From NCBI RefSeq assembly GCF_014489415.1, contig NZ_CP060822.1:2403501-2467500 (forward strand): a DNA stretch of 64,000 nt, written 5' to 3'. Of this stretch, positions 30,488-39,189 are shown one piece after another. Made by a program: the position numbers and the translations under genes. Numbering within the stretch: the first letter of the stretch is position 1; every line of letters begins with the position of its first letter. The notes below the pieces were generated by a model that saw nothing but the letters and a program-made list of their open reading frames with translations, searched no databases and was not told the origin of the DNA. Source of the DNA: Cylindrospermopsis curvispora GIHE-G1. GTDB taxonomy: Bacteria; Cyanobacteriota; Cyanobacteriia; Cyanobacteriales; Nostocaceae.

Positions 30488-32041
30488 ATGAGCGACCAGG
30501 AGAAACAAGAACAAAAAGAACAGCAAACCCCTACCAGCGCCGGAGTAGAGAAAATTCGCACTATGATAGAGGGGTTTGATGATATTAGCCATGGTGGGTT
30601 ACCAATTGGCAGAACAACTCTGTTAAGCGGTACTTCTGGAACCGGAAAGACCCTATTATCATTACAATTTCTCTATAATGGCATTACCCACTTTGATGAA
30701 CCGGGAGTATTTGTTACCTTTGAGGAGTCTCCCAGTGACATTATCAAAAACGCCCACATTTTTGGCTGGAACCTGCAGAAACTGATTGAACAGGGAAAAC
30801 TGTTTATTCTGGATGCTTCCCCAGATCCTGAAGGACAGGACATAGTGGGGAACTTCGACCTTTCAGCTTTGATTGAACGATTACAGTATGCAATTCGTAA
30901 ATACAAAGCTAACCGTGTTTCTATAGACTCAATCACCGCCGTATTTCAACAGTATGAAGCCATAGGGGTGGTAAGAAGAGAAATATTTCGGTTAGTGGCC
31001 CGTCTAAAACAGCTGAATGTCACCACAATTATTACTACAGAAAGGGGTGAAGAATATGGACCGGTAGCTTCCTTTGGAGTGGAAGAATTTGTGTCTGATA
31101 ACGTAGTGATTGTTCGTAACGTTTTGGAGGGAGAACGCCGCCGACGGACCATTGAGATTCTCAAACTGCGTGGCACAACCCACATGAAAGGTGAATATCC
31201 CTTTACAATTACCAATGCGGGGGTAAATATCTTCCCCTTGGGAGCAATGCGGTTGACACAAAGATCTTCCAACGTTCGGGTTTCTTCAGGGGTTAATACC
31301 CTAGATGAAATGTGTGGGGGAGGTTTCTTCAAAGACTCGATTATTTTAGCTACTGGGGCTACTGGTACTGGAAAAACCCTGCTGGTAAGTAAATTTATCC
31401 AGGATGGCTGTGTGAGCGGTGAAAGAGCCATACTATTTGCCTATGAAGAGTCTCGAGCCCAACTGTCGCGTAACGCTTATTCTTGGGGTATTGACTTTGA
31501 AGAGTTGGAACGCCAGGGCTTATTAAAAATAATTTGTACCTACCCCGAATCTACCGGTTTAGAGGATCACCTACAAATTATTAAATCAGAGATTGCCGAC
31601 TTTAAGCCAGCTCGCATTGCTATTGACTCCCTTTCAGCTCTAGCCAGAGGTGTAAGTAATAATGCCTTCCGCCAATTTGTCATTGGTGTAACTGGCTATG
31701 CTAAACAAGAAGAAATCACCGGGTTCTTCACTAATACCAGTGACCAGTTTATGGGATCTCACTCCATTACCGATTCTCACATTTCTACTATTACCGACAC
31801 AATTATTATGCTACAATATGTGGAAATACATGGGGAAATGTCCCGGGCCATCAATGTATTTAAAATGCGTGGTTCCTGGCATGACAAGGGAATTAGAGAA
31901 TACAACATTACAGCAGATGGGCCCAATATTAAAGATTCCTTTAGGAATTACGAGAGAATCGTCAGTGGGGCACCTACCCGGGTTAGTATAGATGAGAAAG
32001 CAGAACTTTCTCGCATTGTTAAACGGTTTGAAGATAAATAA
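30488..32041 (+). CDS. kaiC: Circadian clock ATPase/autokinase KaiC
   Basis: Core oscillator: two RecA-like domains forming a hexameric double ring. CI has Walker A GTSGTGKT near residue 45 and the paired catalytic glutamates in FVTFEESPSD; CII has GATGTGKT near 285 and FAYEESRAQ. The phosphorylation site segment SITDSHISTITDTI contains the adjacent Ser-Thr pair used in the cycle. The C-terminal tail (RVSIDEKAELSRIVKRFEDK) is the KaiA-binding A-loop region. ATG 30488 gives 517 residues; a TTG two codons earlier is less likely. 46-base gap after kaiB. Confidence 0.98.
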   Translation: MSDQEKQEQKEQQTPTSAGVEKIRTMIEGFDDISHGGLPIGRTTLLSGTSGTGKTLLSLQFLYNGITHFDEPGVFVTFEESPSDIIKNAHIFGWNLQKLIEQGKLFILDASPDPEGQDIVGNFDLSALIERLQYAIRKYKANRVSIDSITAVFQQYEAIGVVRREIFRLVARLKQLNVTTIITTERGEEYGPVASFGVEEFVSDNVVIVRNVLEGERRRRTIEILKLRGTTHMKGEYPFTITNAGVNIFPLGAMRLTQRSSNVRVSSGVNTLDEMCGGGFFKDSIILATGATGTGKTLLVSKFIQDGCVSGERAILFAYEESRAQLSRNAYSWGIDFEELERQGLLKIICTYPESTGLEDHLQIIKSEIADFKPARIAIDSLSALARGVSNNAFRQFVIGVTGYAKQEEITGFFTNTSDQFMGSHSITDSHISTITDTIIMLQYVEIHGEMSRAINVFKMRGSWHDKGIREYNITADGPNIKDSFRNYERIVSGAPTRVSIDEKAELSRIVKRFEDK

Positions 32042-32170
32042 ACTGTGAAATGCCAAAATGAAGTTATGTTTGGTATAGTAGCATGTTATTTGTTTCCCTG
32101 GTTATGATGCTATATTCTGTGGGAAGACAACTTTTTTGCTCGCAGATGGTTTTTTGTGTGAGGGGATGCG

Positions 32171-33976
32171 GTGAAAGGACAGCAATTATTTCATAGTTTC
32201 TTGCCCGGTGTGACAGCAGCAGTATTAACAACTCAGCCTGCTTGGGCTGGAACCTTCAAGGCTAATGATTTGAAACTGGTTTCTTCTCCTGTTGTATCGA
32301 CTGCGACGAATCCTAAAGTTTCTGTTGTGGAAAACAACTGGCAGCTGACTGCAACTACGGTTGACTATGCGCCACTTTTTGACTATCAGCTTGATTTTGG
32401 TCAAGCCGTTTTACCAGAACTGCCTAGTTCTAGTCCACTCCCGTTAGTAAATGGTGCTAAGGTACCATCGTCAACCAAGCTCAAAACAGTTTTGTCCTTA
32501 TCCCCGGTTAACCCCAAGGTGATATCAGGGAAAGTGTATAATCAGGTAGCTCAGATAACATCACCTAAGGACAATTCTTTGGGAATAGCACAAACCAATT
32601 CCCAATCTGTGAACCCTATATCGGATTCTCCTCAGAATATTTTGGAGCGCCTTAAACCTAACCTCGATCTTTTGGATGTGCCTCAAGATTCTCAAAGGGT
32701 TAAGGTGCAGACAACGGAGGCAATTAGCTTAGAACAGGCGTTGGAACTGGCAAAGCAGAATAACAATGATTTACAAGTGTCTATTCTGCAATTACAACGT
32801 AGTAAATCCTCTTTGAGGGAAGCTCAGGCTGCTTTGCTGCCTAGCTTAAACGTACTGGGTGGTGTAACCAGAAGTCGTAGTTCCAGTGCTACTCTCCAGG
32901 AAAGACAAACCGCTAAACGTCTCAATATACCCTCTGAAAATCCAGACGCTACCTCCGTGTTTGATTCCCAGGCAGAACTGCGGTATGACTTATACACATC
33001 AGGTAGAAGAACGGCAGCCATTAAGGAAGCAGAGGAACAAGTACGTCTTCAACAATTGGAAGTGGAAAGGCAATCAGAAGAAATTCGTCTAAATGTTGCA
33101 ACGGAGTATTACAACTTGCAACAGTCAGATGAGAGTGTGAGAATTGCCCGCTCTGCTGTGGAAAATTCCCAAGCCAGCTTACGGGATGCTCAAGCATTAG
33201 AGCGAGCAGGTGTGGGAACCAAATTTGATGTGTTGCGATCGCAGGTTAACTTAGCCAATTCTCAACAAGAACTAACAGATGCTCTATCCCAGCAGGCTAT
33301 TGCTCGTCGTCGTCTGGCCCTGAGATTGAACTTACCTCAGTCTGTGAGTATCACCGCTTCGGATCCGGTGCAGTTAGCTGGATTATGGAAAAGCAGTTTA
33401 GAAGATAGTATTGTCCTAGCTTATCAAAACCGTGCCGAACTGCAACAAAAATTGGCAGAGAGGAATATTAGAGAACAACAAAGAAAACAAGCCTTAGCCA
33501 CACTAGGTCCGCAAATTAGCTTCATTGCCAGATATGACTTATTGGATCAATTTAACGATGGCGTGGCGATTAACGATGGTTATTCTGTGGGATTGCGAGC
33601 CAGCATGAATTTATATGATGGTGGTGCTTCCCGGGCCAGAGCAGCTAGGGCTAAAACTGAAATAGCGATTGCGGAGGCTGAATTTGCCGAAAGGCGTAAC
33701 CAGGTCCGTTTTCAAGTGGAAGAAGCCTATTCCAGTCACTTAGCCAATTTAGAAAACGTGCAAACTGCTGCTACTGCTCTAGATCAAGCCAAGGAATCCC
33801 TAAGACTGGCTAGACTACGTTTTCAAGCTGGTGTAGGAACTCAAACAGATGTTATCAATGCCCAAAGTGAACTTACCCGTTCAGAAGCTAATCGCGTTCG
33901 TGCTATTTTGAATTACAATTTAGCTTTAACCAGATTACAAAGATACGTAACCTCTAGGGCGGTTCAGAAGTCTTGA
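32171..33976 (+). CDS. hgdD: TolC-family outer-membrane channel, HgdD-like
   Basis: Outer-membrane exit duct of 601 residues, GTG start at 32171. A signal peptide ends at TQPAWA. A Pro/Ser-rich region of unknown role runs to about 175, followed by two OEP repeats (ISLEQALELAKQNNNDLQVS; SVGLRASMNLYDGGASRARA) with long helices. The conserved ends EAYSSHLANLENVQ and RFQAGVGTQTDVINAQSELT are TolC hallmarks. The position directly after kaiC is the same as that of hgdD in Anabaena PCC 7120 as I recall it, where HgdD is the TolC partner of DevBCA. The orthology call rests on that context. Confidence 0.85.
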   Translation: MKGQQLFHSFLPGVTAAVLTTQPAWAGTFKANDLKLVSSPVVSTATNPKVSVVENNWQLTATTVDYAPLFDYQLDFGQAVLPELPSSSPLPLVNGAKVPSSTKLKTVLSLSPVNPKVISGKVYNQVAQITSPKDNSLGIAQTNSQSVNPISDSPQNILERLKPNLDLLDVPQDSQRVKVQTTEAISLEQALELAKQNNNDLQVSILQLQRSKSSLREAQAALLPSLNVLGGVTRSRSSSATLQERQTAKRLNIPSENPDATSVFDSQAELRYDLYTSGRRTAAIKEAEEQVRLQQLEVERQSEEIRLNVATEYYNLQQSDESVRIARSAVENSQASLRDAQALERAGVGTKFDVLRSQVNLANSQQELTDALSQQAIARRRLALRLNLPQSVSITASDPVQLAGLWKSSLEDSIVLAYQNRAELQQKLAERNIREQQRKQALATLGPQISFIARYDLLDQFNDGVAINDGYSVGLRASMNLYDGGASRARAARAKTEIAIAEAEFAERRNQVRFQVEEAYSSHLANLENVQTAATALDQAKESLRLARLRFQAGVGTQTDVINAQSELTRSEANRVRAILNYNLALTRLQRYVTSRAVQKS

Positions 33977-34031
33977 TCCATGGGGGTTTTAGGAAATGGG
34001 GAAAATGTTTAGGTGTTTTCATGAATTTTGT

Positions 34032-34532
34032 ATGAATTATCTTGTTGCTGTGCTACCAGACCGCATCCAGGCCGAATCGGCCTACTTGAGTTTAGAAAAG
34101 GAGGGTATTACTAGCTCCATTTTGGGTAGGGGATATAAGACCGCTGATGAGTTTGGGTTAATAGATCCCAATGAAGAGGCTAAAAAACAAGTCAAACTCA
34201 TGGCATCTTGGTTAATACCATTTGGCTTTTTTGCTGGGTTTACATTTAGTCTGATTACTGGGTTAGACACATTTATCTGGGCTGGGGAAATTGGCAATCA
34301 TATAATTGGGGGTTTACTGGGCGCTGCTAGTGGTGCCATGGGTAGTATGTTTGTGGGAGGCGGTGTAGGTTTGATTTCTGGTGGTGGTGATGCTTTACCC
34401 TATCGCAACCGGTTATCCGCTGGGAAATACCTAATTGTAGTTCAGGGTTCAGAAGCTCTGACTCGCCAAGCCACACGCATTCTCCGTCAGTATGATCCAG
34501 AGAATATTCAAGGTTATGCAGATAATAGTTAG
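34032..34532 (+). CDS. Hypothetical membrane protein with glycine-zipper segment
   Basis: A 166-residue protein from ATG 34032 (NYLVAVLPDRIQAESAYLSL). The N-terminal 50 residues look like a small soluble alpha/beta domain. Then come two hydrophobic segments: MASWLIPFGFFAGFTFSLIT and a Gly-rich one (IIGGLLGAASGAMGSM, VGGGVGLISGGG). A short soluble C-terminus ends in LIVVQGSEALTRQATRILRQ. Related proteins are common in cyanobacteria, but I know no function. The frame is open upstream to 33996; MNYLVAVLP is the more natural start. Confidence 0.7.
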   Translation: MNYLVAVLPDRIQAESAYLSLEKEGITSSILGRGYKTADEFGLIDPNEEAKKQVKLMASWLIPFGFFAGFTFSLITGLDTFIWAGEIGNHIIGGLLGAASGAMGSMFVGGGVGLISGGGDALPYRNRLSAGKYLIVVQGSEALTRQATRILRQYDPENIQGYADNS

Positions 34533-34570
34533 TAAAGCAGAACTAGTCCTCCCCCACTCTGAGATTAATT

Positions 34571-35350
34571 ATGTTGCCAAGAGAAGAACTGTTAAAGGGT
34601 GTTGAAAACCGAGATGTTATTGCCCATGTAATTGACCAAGCAGAACAGGCTATAAAGACCTGGGAAGTGGTAATAACTGACTTTTTATCTCCCCCAGAGT
34701 TAGCTGAAATTGAACGAGTTTTTAGCCGGTTAACGGAGGTGCATTTAGTAGCCTGGGGTGGATATGCCCAAGCTGAGCGTCAACGAGTTGCTATTACCCG
34801 TTCTGAGATGCCTTTGGATGTATGCCAAGTGGCTGTTACTGTTTTAGACATAGCTGGAAATTTTTTGTTTGACACTGCCACCCACCGGGATTTTTTAGGG
34901 GCTATGCTAGGTACGGGGATTGTGCGAGAAAAAACAGGAGATATCATTATTTTAGGGGAGAGGGGAGCCCAAGCAATAGTAGTTCCAGAACTAGCAGAAT
35001 TTTTAACCATGAATTTGCAACAGGTACGTTCTGTGCCAGTGAAAACTCAGGTCATAGATCCTAGGGAGTTAAAAATTAGGGAACCCAAAAAGAAGGAGTT
35101 AACTACGGTAGAAGCTTCTTTAAGATTGGATGCCATTGCTTCTGCTGGTTTTGGTATGTCTAGAAGTAAAATGGTTGATTTAATTGATTCCGGGGATGTG
35201 CGCGTCAATTGGAAGGAGATTACTCAAAGCAGTTACCAGTTAAAAATGGGAGACTTAATAGCAATTCGCGGTAAAGGGCGTTTGCAAGTGGGTGAAATTG
35301 CTGTCACCAAAAAGGACAGATATCGAATCCAGTTGACTAGGTATATGTAG
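34571..35350 (+). CDS. Photosystem II S4-domain protein
   Basis: A 259-residue RNA-binding protein of the YlmH-like family known in cyanobacteria as the 'photosystem II S4 domain protein'. The N-terminal part (to about 170) has the family core EVVITDFLSPPELAEIERVF, YAQAERQRVAI and DFLGAMLGTGIVREKTGDII. The C-terminal S4 domain is RLDAIASAGFGMSRSKMVDL, then GDVRVNWKEITQSSYQLKMG. S4 domains bind structured RNA such as rRNA. The link to photosystem II is by family name and phylogenetic distribution rather than a proven mechanism. Confidence 0.88.
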   Translation: MLPREELLKGVENRDVIAHVIDQAEQAIKTWEVVITDFLSPPELAEIERVFSRLTEVHLVAWGGYAQAERQRVAITRSEMPLDVCQVAVTVLDIAGNFLFDTATHRDFLGAMLGTGIVREKTGDIIILGERGAQAIVVPELAEFLTMNLQQVRSVPVKTQVIDPRELKIREPKKKELTTVEASLRLDAIASAGFGMSRSKMVDLIDSGDVRVNWKEITQSSYQLKMGDLIAIRGKGRLQVGEIAVTKKDRYRIQLTRYM

Positions 35351-35437
35351 ATCTGGTTAACAACCTTAAATATAAGCTAAATAAATAGAAATTTTCTATA
35401 ACTTCGATTCATAATTGAATGGGTAACTGCTAAAGGT

Positions 35438-37936
35438 GTGACAGTGGTTGGTATTGTTATTGTTTCCCACAGCAAACAATTAGCTCTAGGAGTACAAGAA
35501 CTAGCTGCACAAATGGTGCAAGGAAAAATTTCCCTTGCTGTCGCAGCGGGTGTGGATGACCCCACAAACCCATTGGGTACGGATCCAATTCAGGTTTATC
35601 AAGCCATCTCTTCTGTATTCTCTGAGGATGGGGTTATTGTATTGATGGATTTAGGCAGCGCTCTTATGAGTGCAGAAATGGCACTAGAGTTTTTGCTACC
35701 AGCACAACGGGATAAAATCTATTTGTGTGATGCTCCCTTGGTGGAAGGTGCTATTGCTGCTACTGTTGCTGCTAGTACTGGCAAAAATATTCAGGAGGTT
35801 CTAAGGGAAGCTCAAGGTTCTTTGCTGGCTAAATCTCATCAATTAAATTTAATCGCTCATCCCTTACATAACGACTCTAATAGTATTGACGGTACTGTTC
35901 CCCCGGAGGAACTTCGCATTCAAATCAAAAACCGTCTTGGTCTACATGCTCGGCCTGCAGCTCAGTTTGTCGCTACCGCCTGCCGTTTTGAAGCGAAAAT
36001 TCAGGTGCAGAATTTAACTAGAAATACGGAAGCAGTTAGAGGTGATAGTATTAACCAAGTTGCTACCCTGGGCGTACGTCAAGGACATGAATTATTAATT
36101 ACTGCTAGGGGTAGGGATGCTCGGGAGGCAATTACAGCTCTACAGTCCTTAATTATCCATAATTTCGGAGAGCAAGATCCTGTGCTAGAATTGCCAACCC
36201 ACCCTATCTCCCCCCTCCCTGACAATCCCGGTCAATTTACCGGAATTGCCGCTTCTCCTGGCATTGCGATCGCTCCTGTGGTTCACTATCAATTAGCTCC
36301 TGTGTCTATTACGGAATACCACATAGAGAATGTGGAAATTGAGTGGCAAAGACTACAACATGCTATCCAAAGGGCGAAACAGGAGATTACGATGTTGCTT
36401 TCCCACGCATCGGTGCAAATAGGTGATGCGGAAGCGGCAATATTTGATGCTCATCTCTTATTTCTGGCAGATCCAGTAATGTTAGATGCTGTTCGTAGGT
36501 ATATTATAGAAGATAGATTGAACGCTGAAGCAGCATGGCAAGCGGTAGTGGAAGAGGTAACCAACTCCTATCGCCAACTGGAGGACGCTTATTTAAAGGA
36601 GAGGGTGGATGATGTGGTTGATGTGGGAAGAAGGGTATTGAGAATTCTGTCGGGTAATTTGCCCACGGAATTACATATATCAGAACCATCAATTGTGGTG
36701 GGCACGGATTTAACTCCCTCGGATACAGCTAAGTTGGATCCTAGCAAGGTATTGGGGATTTGTATGACTGCTGGTAGTGCTACTTCTCATAGTGCTATTA
36801 TTGCCCGAACTTTGGGTATTCCTGCAGTGGTTGGTGTGGATTCCCAGGTTTTGACCGTGGAAAATGGTACTGTAATTGCTCTGGATGGTGAAGGTGGTAA
36901 GGTGTGGATAGAACCAGAGGGATCTGTATTGACTGCTCTGGAAACTAAACGTCAAATCTGGCAAACTAACCAAGCTGAAGCTAGAAATAAGGCCCATCAA
37001 CCAGCGACTACCCGCGATGGTCAAAGAATTCATGTATTTGCCAATATTGGCAGTGTGGCTGATGCTAAAGCTGCTGTTGGCTATGGCGCAGAAGGTGTGG
37101 GTCTGCTACGAACAGAATTTTTATATTTGGAACAGATTAAACCACCCACGGAGGAAGAGCAGTTACAAGTTTATCAGGATATTGCCCAAATTTTAGGGGA
37201 ACGTCCATTGATTATCCGCACTTTGGATGTGGGAGGAGATAAACAAATACCCTATCTGGGTTCTACTCTCAAGGAAACTAATCCCTTTTTGGGTGTGCGC
37301 GGCATTAGATTTTGTTTGGAACATCCCTATTTACTCAAAACTCAATTAAGAGCTATTTTACGAGCCAGCGCCAACCACCACATTAAAATTATGTGGCCTA
37401 TGATTAGTACTTTGACCGAGTTACGTGCCGCTAAGTCAATTTTAAACCAGTCCATGGCAGAGCTTAAAAAAGATGGTGTGGAGTTTGATGCCAAACTGCC
37501 CGTAGGAGTTATGATTGAAACCCCAGCCGCTGTAGCTATTGCCGATCACCTGGCCAAAGAAGTAGACTTTTTTAGTATTGGTACAAATGATCTGAGTCAA
37601 TATGTTATGGCATGCGATCGCACCAATCCTAAAGTAGCAAATTTAACTGATGCCTTACAGCCAGCCGTGCTGCGGATGATTCAACAAACGGTAGAAGCTG
37701 CCCACGCAGCCAATATTTGGGTTGGACTATGCGGTGAAATTGCGGCTGAAACCTTAGTTGCGCCTATTCTTATAGGTTTGGGAATAGACGAACTGAGTAC
37801 TAATCCCCAGGCGATCGCCCCCTTAAAGCAGGTAATTTCCCAACTCACCATCACTGAATCCCAAGTTTTAGCCAGGGTGGCATTGAACCAGGATTCAGCT
37901 TCCAGAGTCAGGGAATTGGTTTATCCGATAGGTTAA
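35438..37936 (+). CDS. dhaM: DhaM-type multiphosphoryl transfer protein (EIIA-Man-like/HPr/enzyme I fusion)
   Basis: An 832-residue fusion moving phosphoryl groups from PEP. The N-terminal mannose-EIIA/DhaM-like domain has GIVIVSHSKQLALG with active His at residue 11 and VLMDLGSALMSAEMALEFLL. HPr has GLHARPAAQFVATACRFEAK with its His near 170. Enzyme I has GSATSHSAIIARTLGIPAVV with His near 450 and a complete PEP-binding barrel (GAEGVGLLRTEFLYLE; FSIGTNDLSQYVMACDRTNP; GLCGEIAAE). In other bacteria DhaM feeds phosphate to dihydroxyacetone kinase DhaKL. No dhaK or dhaL is in this window. The start is GTG 35438; other GTG codons lie close by. Confidence 0.9.
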   Translation: MTVVGIVIVSHSKQLALGVQELAAQMVQGKISLAVAAGVDDPTNPLGTDPIQVYQAISSVFSEDGVIVLMDLGSALMSAEMALEFLLPAQRDKIYLCDAPLVEGAIAATVAASTGKNIQEVLREAQGSLLAKSHQLNLIAHPLHNDSNSIDGTVPPEELRIQIKNRLGLHARPAAQFVATACRFEAKIQVQNLTRNTEAVRGDSINQVATLGVRQGHELLITARGRDAREAITALQSLIIHNFGEQDPVLELPTHPISPLPDNPGQFTGIAASPGIAIAPVVHYQLAPVSITEYHIENVEIEWQRLQHAIQRAKQEITMLLSHASVQIGDAEAAIFDAHLLFLADPVMLDAVRRYIIEDRLNAEAAWQAVVEEVTNSYRQLEDAYLKERVDDVVDVGRRVLRILSGNLPTELHISEPSIVVGTDLTPSDTAKLDPSKVLGICMTAGSATSHSAIIARTLGIPAVVGVDSQVLTVENGTVIALDGEGGKVWIEPEGSVLTALETKRQIWQTNQAEARNKAHQPATTRDGQRIHVFANIGSVADAKAAVGYGAEGVGLLRTEFLYLEQIKPPTEEEQLQVYQDIAQILGERPLIIRTLDVGGDKQIPYLGSTLKETNPFLGVRGIRFCLEHPYLLKTQLRAILRASANHHIKIMWPMISTLTELRAAKSILNQSMAELKKDGVEFDAKLPVGVMIETPAAVAIADHLAKEVDFFSIGTNDLSQYVMACDRTNPKVANLTDALQPAVLRMIQQTVEAAHAANIWVGLCGEIAAETLVAPILIGLGIDELSTNPQAIAPLKQVISQLTITESQVLARVALNQDSASRVRELVYPIG

Positions 37937-37954
37937 GGGAAAAGAAATTGGAAG

Positions 37955-38590
37955 TTAACGGAGAAAGCTACTAACAAACCACATTAAAATAAATGTTAGC
38001 ACAGCCGAGAACTGGTTAGGGGAAATTGACTTTCCTAAAATTGACAGGCCATCCAATGGTATTCCTCCAGCTATCAGTCCTCCCATCATTAAACCCACTA
38101 CCAGAGTTACCAATGTCAACAAAACCGCCCTCAGAAATTTGTTTTCCTTGCGATTAATGAAATAAATACTTAGAACTAACCCCGCAAGTAATGTTAACTG
38201 TAATACTTGTGCTGTATTATAGTCCACGAACATACTGATAGAAATTAACCCTAAATAACAACCTGCTGGCCATAGTATATCGGAGACACTGGGCTGATCC
38301 CAAAATCTTTGTAGCCAAGATGGGGAGTAACCACTGGAGTTAACAACTTGTTTTTGCGGGGATGGCATTCGCATTTCAGGAAAACGAATTCCTTCAGGAA
38401 CCTTAATTTTGCCCTCCTGACGCATTCGCAGGCGCTCCATTAGAATTGCATCATAAGCTGCTTCAACAATTTCCCGAACCCTATTATCACTACCATACTG
38501 TTCTAACAGGCGATTTCGAGCATTTTGAATCTCATCGAAACTAGCATCTTTTGACACCCCAAGATTTTCGTAGGGACTTTGATCGCTCAT
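37955..38590 (-). CDS. CPP1-like membrane protein with degenerate J domain
   Basis: A 211-residue protein matching the CPP1-like family (chaperone-like protein of protochlorophyllide oxidoreductase). The N-terminal J-like domain (SPYENLGVSKDASFDEIQNA) lacks the HPD tripeptide. Three to four C-terminal membrane segments follow (DILWPAGCYLGLISISMFVD, VLQLTLLAGLVLSIYFI, AVLLTLVTLVVGLMMGGLI). Plant CPP1 stabilises POR; a similar holdase role at the thylakoid is inferred. It converges on the dhaM gene with an 18-base gap. Confidence 0.85.
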   Translation of the reverse strand: MSDQSPYENLGVSKDASFDEIQNARNRLLEQYGSDNRVREIVEAAYDAILMERLRMRQEGKIKVPEGIRFPEMRMPSPQKQVVNSSGYSPSWLQRFWDQPSVSDILWPAGCYLGLISISMFVDYNTAQVLQLTLLAGLVLSIYFINRKENKFLRAVLLTLVTLVVGLMMGGLIAGGIPLDGLSILGKSISPNQFSAVLTFILMWFVSSFLR

Positions 38591-38781
38591 AGCTTTTTTT
38601 GGCTTAGGTCTTATTGATACTTTCTCCGTTCAAAGAGGATAGCACTCTTGATAGAGGGGAAAAAAATTGCCAAACGCCACATGAAGTGTTTTGAATAGAC
38701 TCGACATAGCTGTTTGGAATGGCCAACCAGAATTTAGTTATCACTATTAATAAGAACTGAGGTTTAGGTTCAGTTCTAGTC

Positions 38782-38817
38782 ATATAATATAGTACCATAT
38801 TATGCGATATAATATAG
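38782..38817. repeat. AT-rich 11-base direct repeat with inverted repeat between
   Basis: ATATAATATAG occurs perfectly at 38782-38792 and 38807-38817 (25-base period). Between and partly overlapping them, ATAATAT (38784-38790) and ATATTAT (38797-38803) form a perfect seven-base inverted repeat. Each direct repeat contains a TATAAT. This may be a binding site or overlapping -10 elements. The rest of the gap from 38591 to about 38849 shows no gene. Confidence 0.45.
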
Positions 38818-38849
38818 AATAACAGAAAGGTAATTAGCCAGTTAATCAC

Positions 38850-38879
38850 TTGCCAACTTTCACTGACTATTGCTATACT
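38850..38879 (+). promoter_or_regulatory. Promoter of the structured leader/small RNA
   Basis: TTGCCA at 38850-38855 and TATACT at 38874-38879, spacing 18 bases. Transcription would begin near 38886, about 300 bases before the next gene and right at the start of the structured stretch. Confidence 0.6.
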
Positions 38880-38885
38880 GTGGAA

Positions 38886-39060
38886 ACAGAATGATCAGGT
38901 GAGAATCCCGACTTTAAGTCACCTCTATACTGATAAGTGACCTCTAAGGAGTCCAATAAAAATTATTCTGTCTAGTAAAGACGGCGAGAACCAAGCCGCA
39001 GATAAGTAAAAGTGCCCGAGGATAAATTCCTCGTGCATTGGTTGATACACCTTGGTTGGG
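38886..39060 (+). ncRNA. Candidate structured RNA or 5' leader upstream of a radical SAM gene
   Basis: No open frame of note, but dense pairing. CGAGGA (39017-39022) pairs with TCCTCG (39028-39033). AACCAAG (38989-38995) pairs with CTTGGTT (39051-39057) and would enclose that hairpin. GGTGA/TCACC and GTCAC/GTGAC near 38897-38941 offer mutually exclusive pairings, and AAGTCACCTCT recurs with one change as AAGTGACCTCT. It does not match cobalamin, glnA, SAM or c-di-GMP riboswitches, tmRNA or RNase P RNA as I know them; 6S RNA was not excluded. It could be a free small RNA or the leader of the gene at 39190. Confidence 0.35.
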
Positions 39061-39189
39061 AGAAAATCTCAAGTCATGTATTTGTTAGCATTAGTTAGCA
39101 AAAAAGTATCGGATAAAACACTGACCCTGAAAGTTAATGGTCAAACTGAGATTAAGTAACTGAAGATAAGTTTCGTGAGGGGTGATGTT

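Noticed and set aside
30673-31431. Antisense ORFs inside kaiC
   Set aside because: Shadow frames of a strongly conserved gene.
38604-38849. 81-codon minus-strand ORF
   Set aside because: AT-rich, no recognisable family, no ribosome-binding site; treated as chance.
38886-39060. Cobalamin riboswitch before the B12-binding radical SAM gene
   Set aside because: The conserved B12-box and core motifs were not found, so only a generic structured RNA is proposed.
38891-39060. Group II intron fragment suggested by GTGAG near the 5' end
   Set aside because: No domain V-type hairpin and no maturase sequence.
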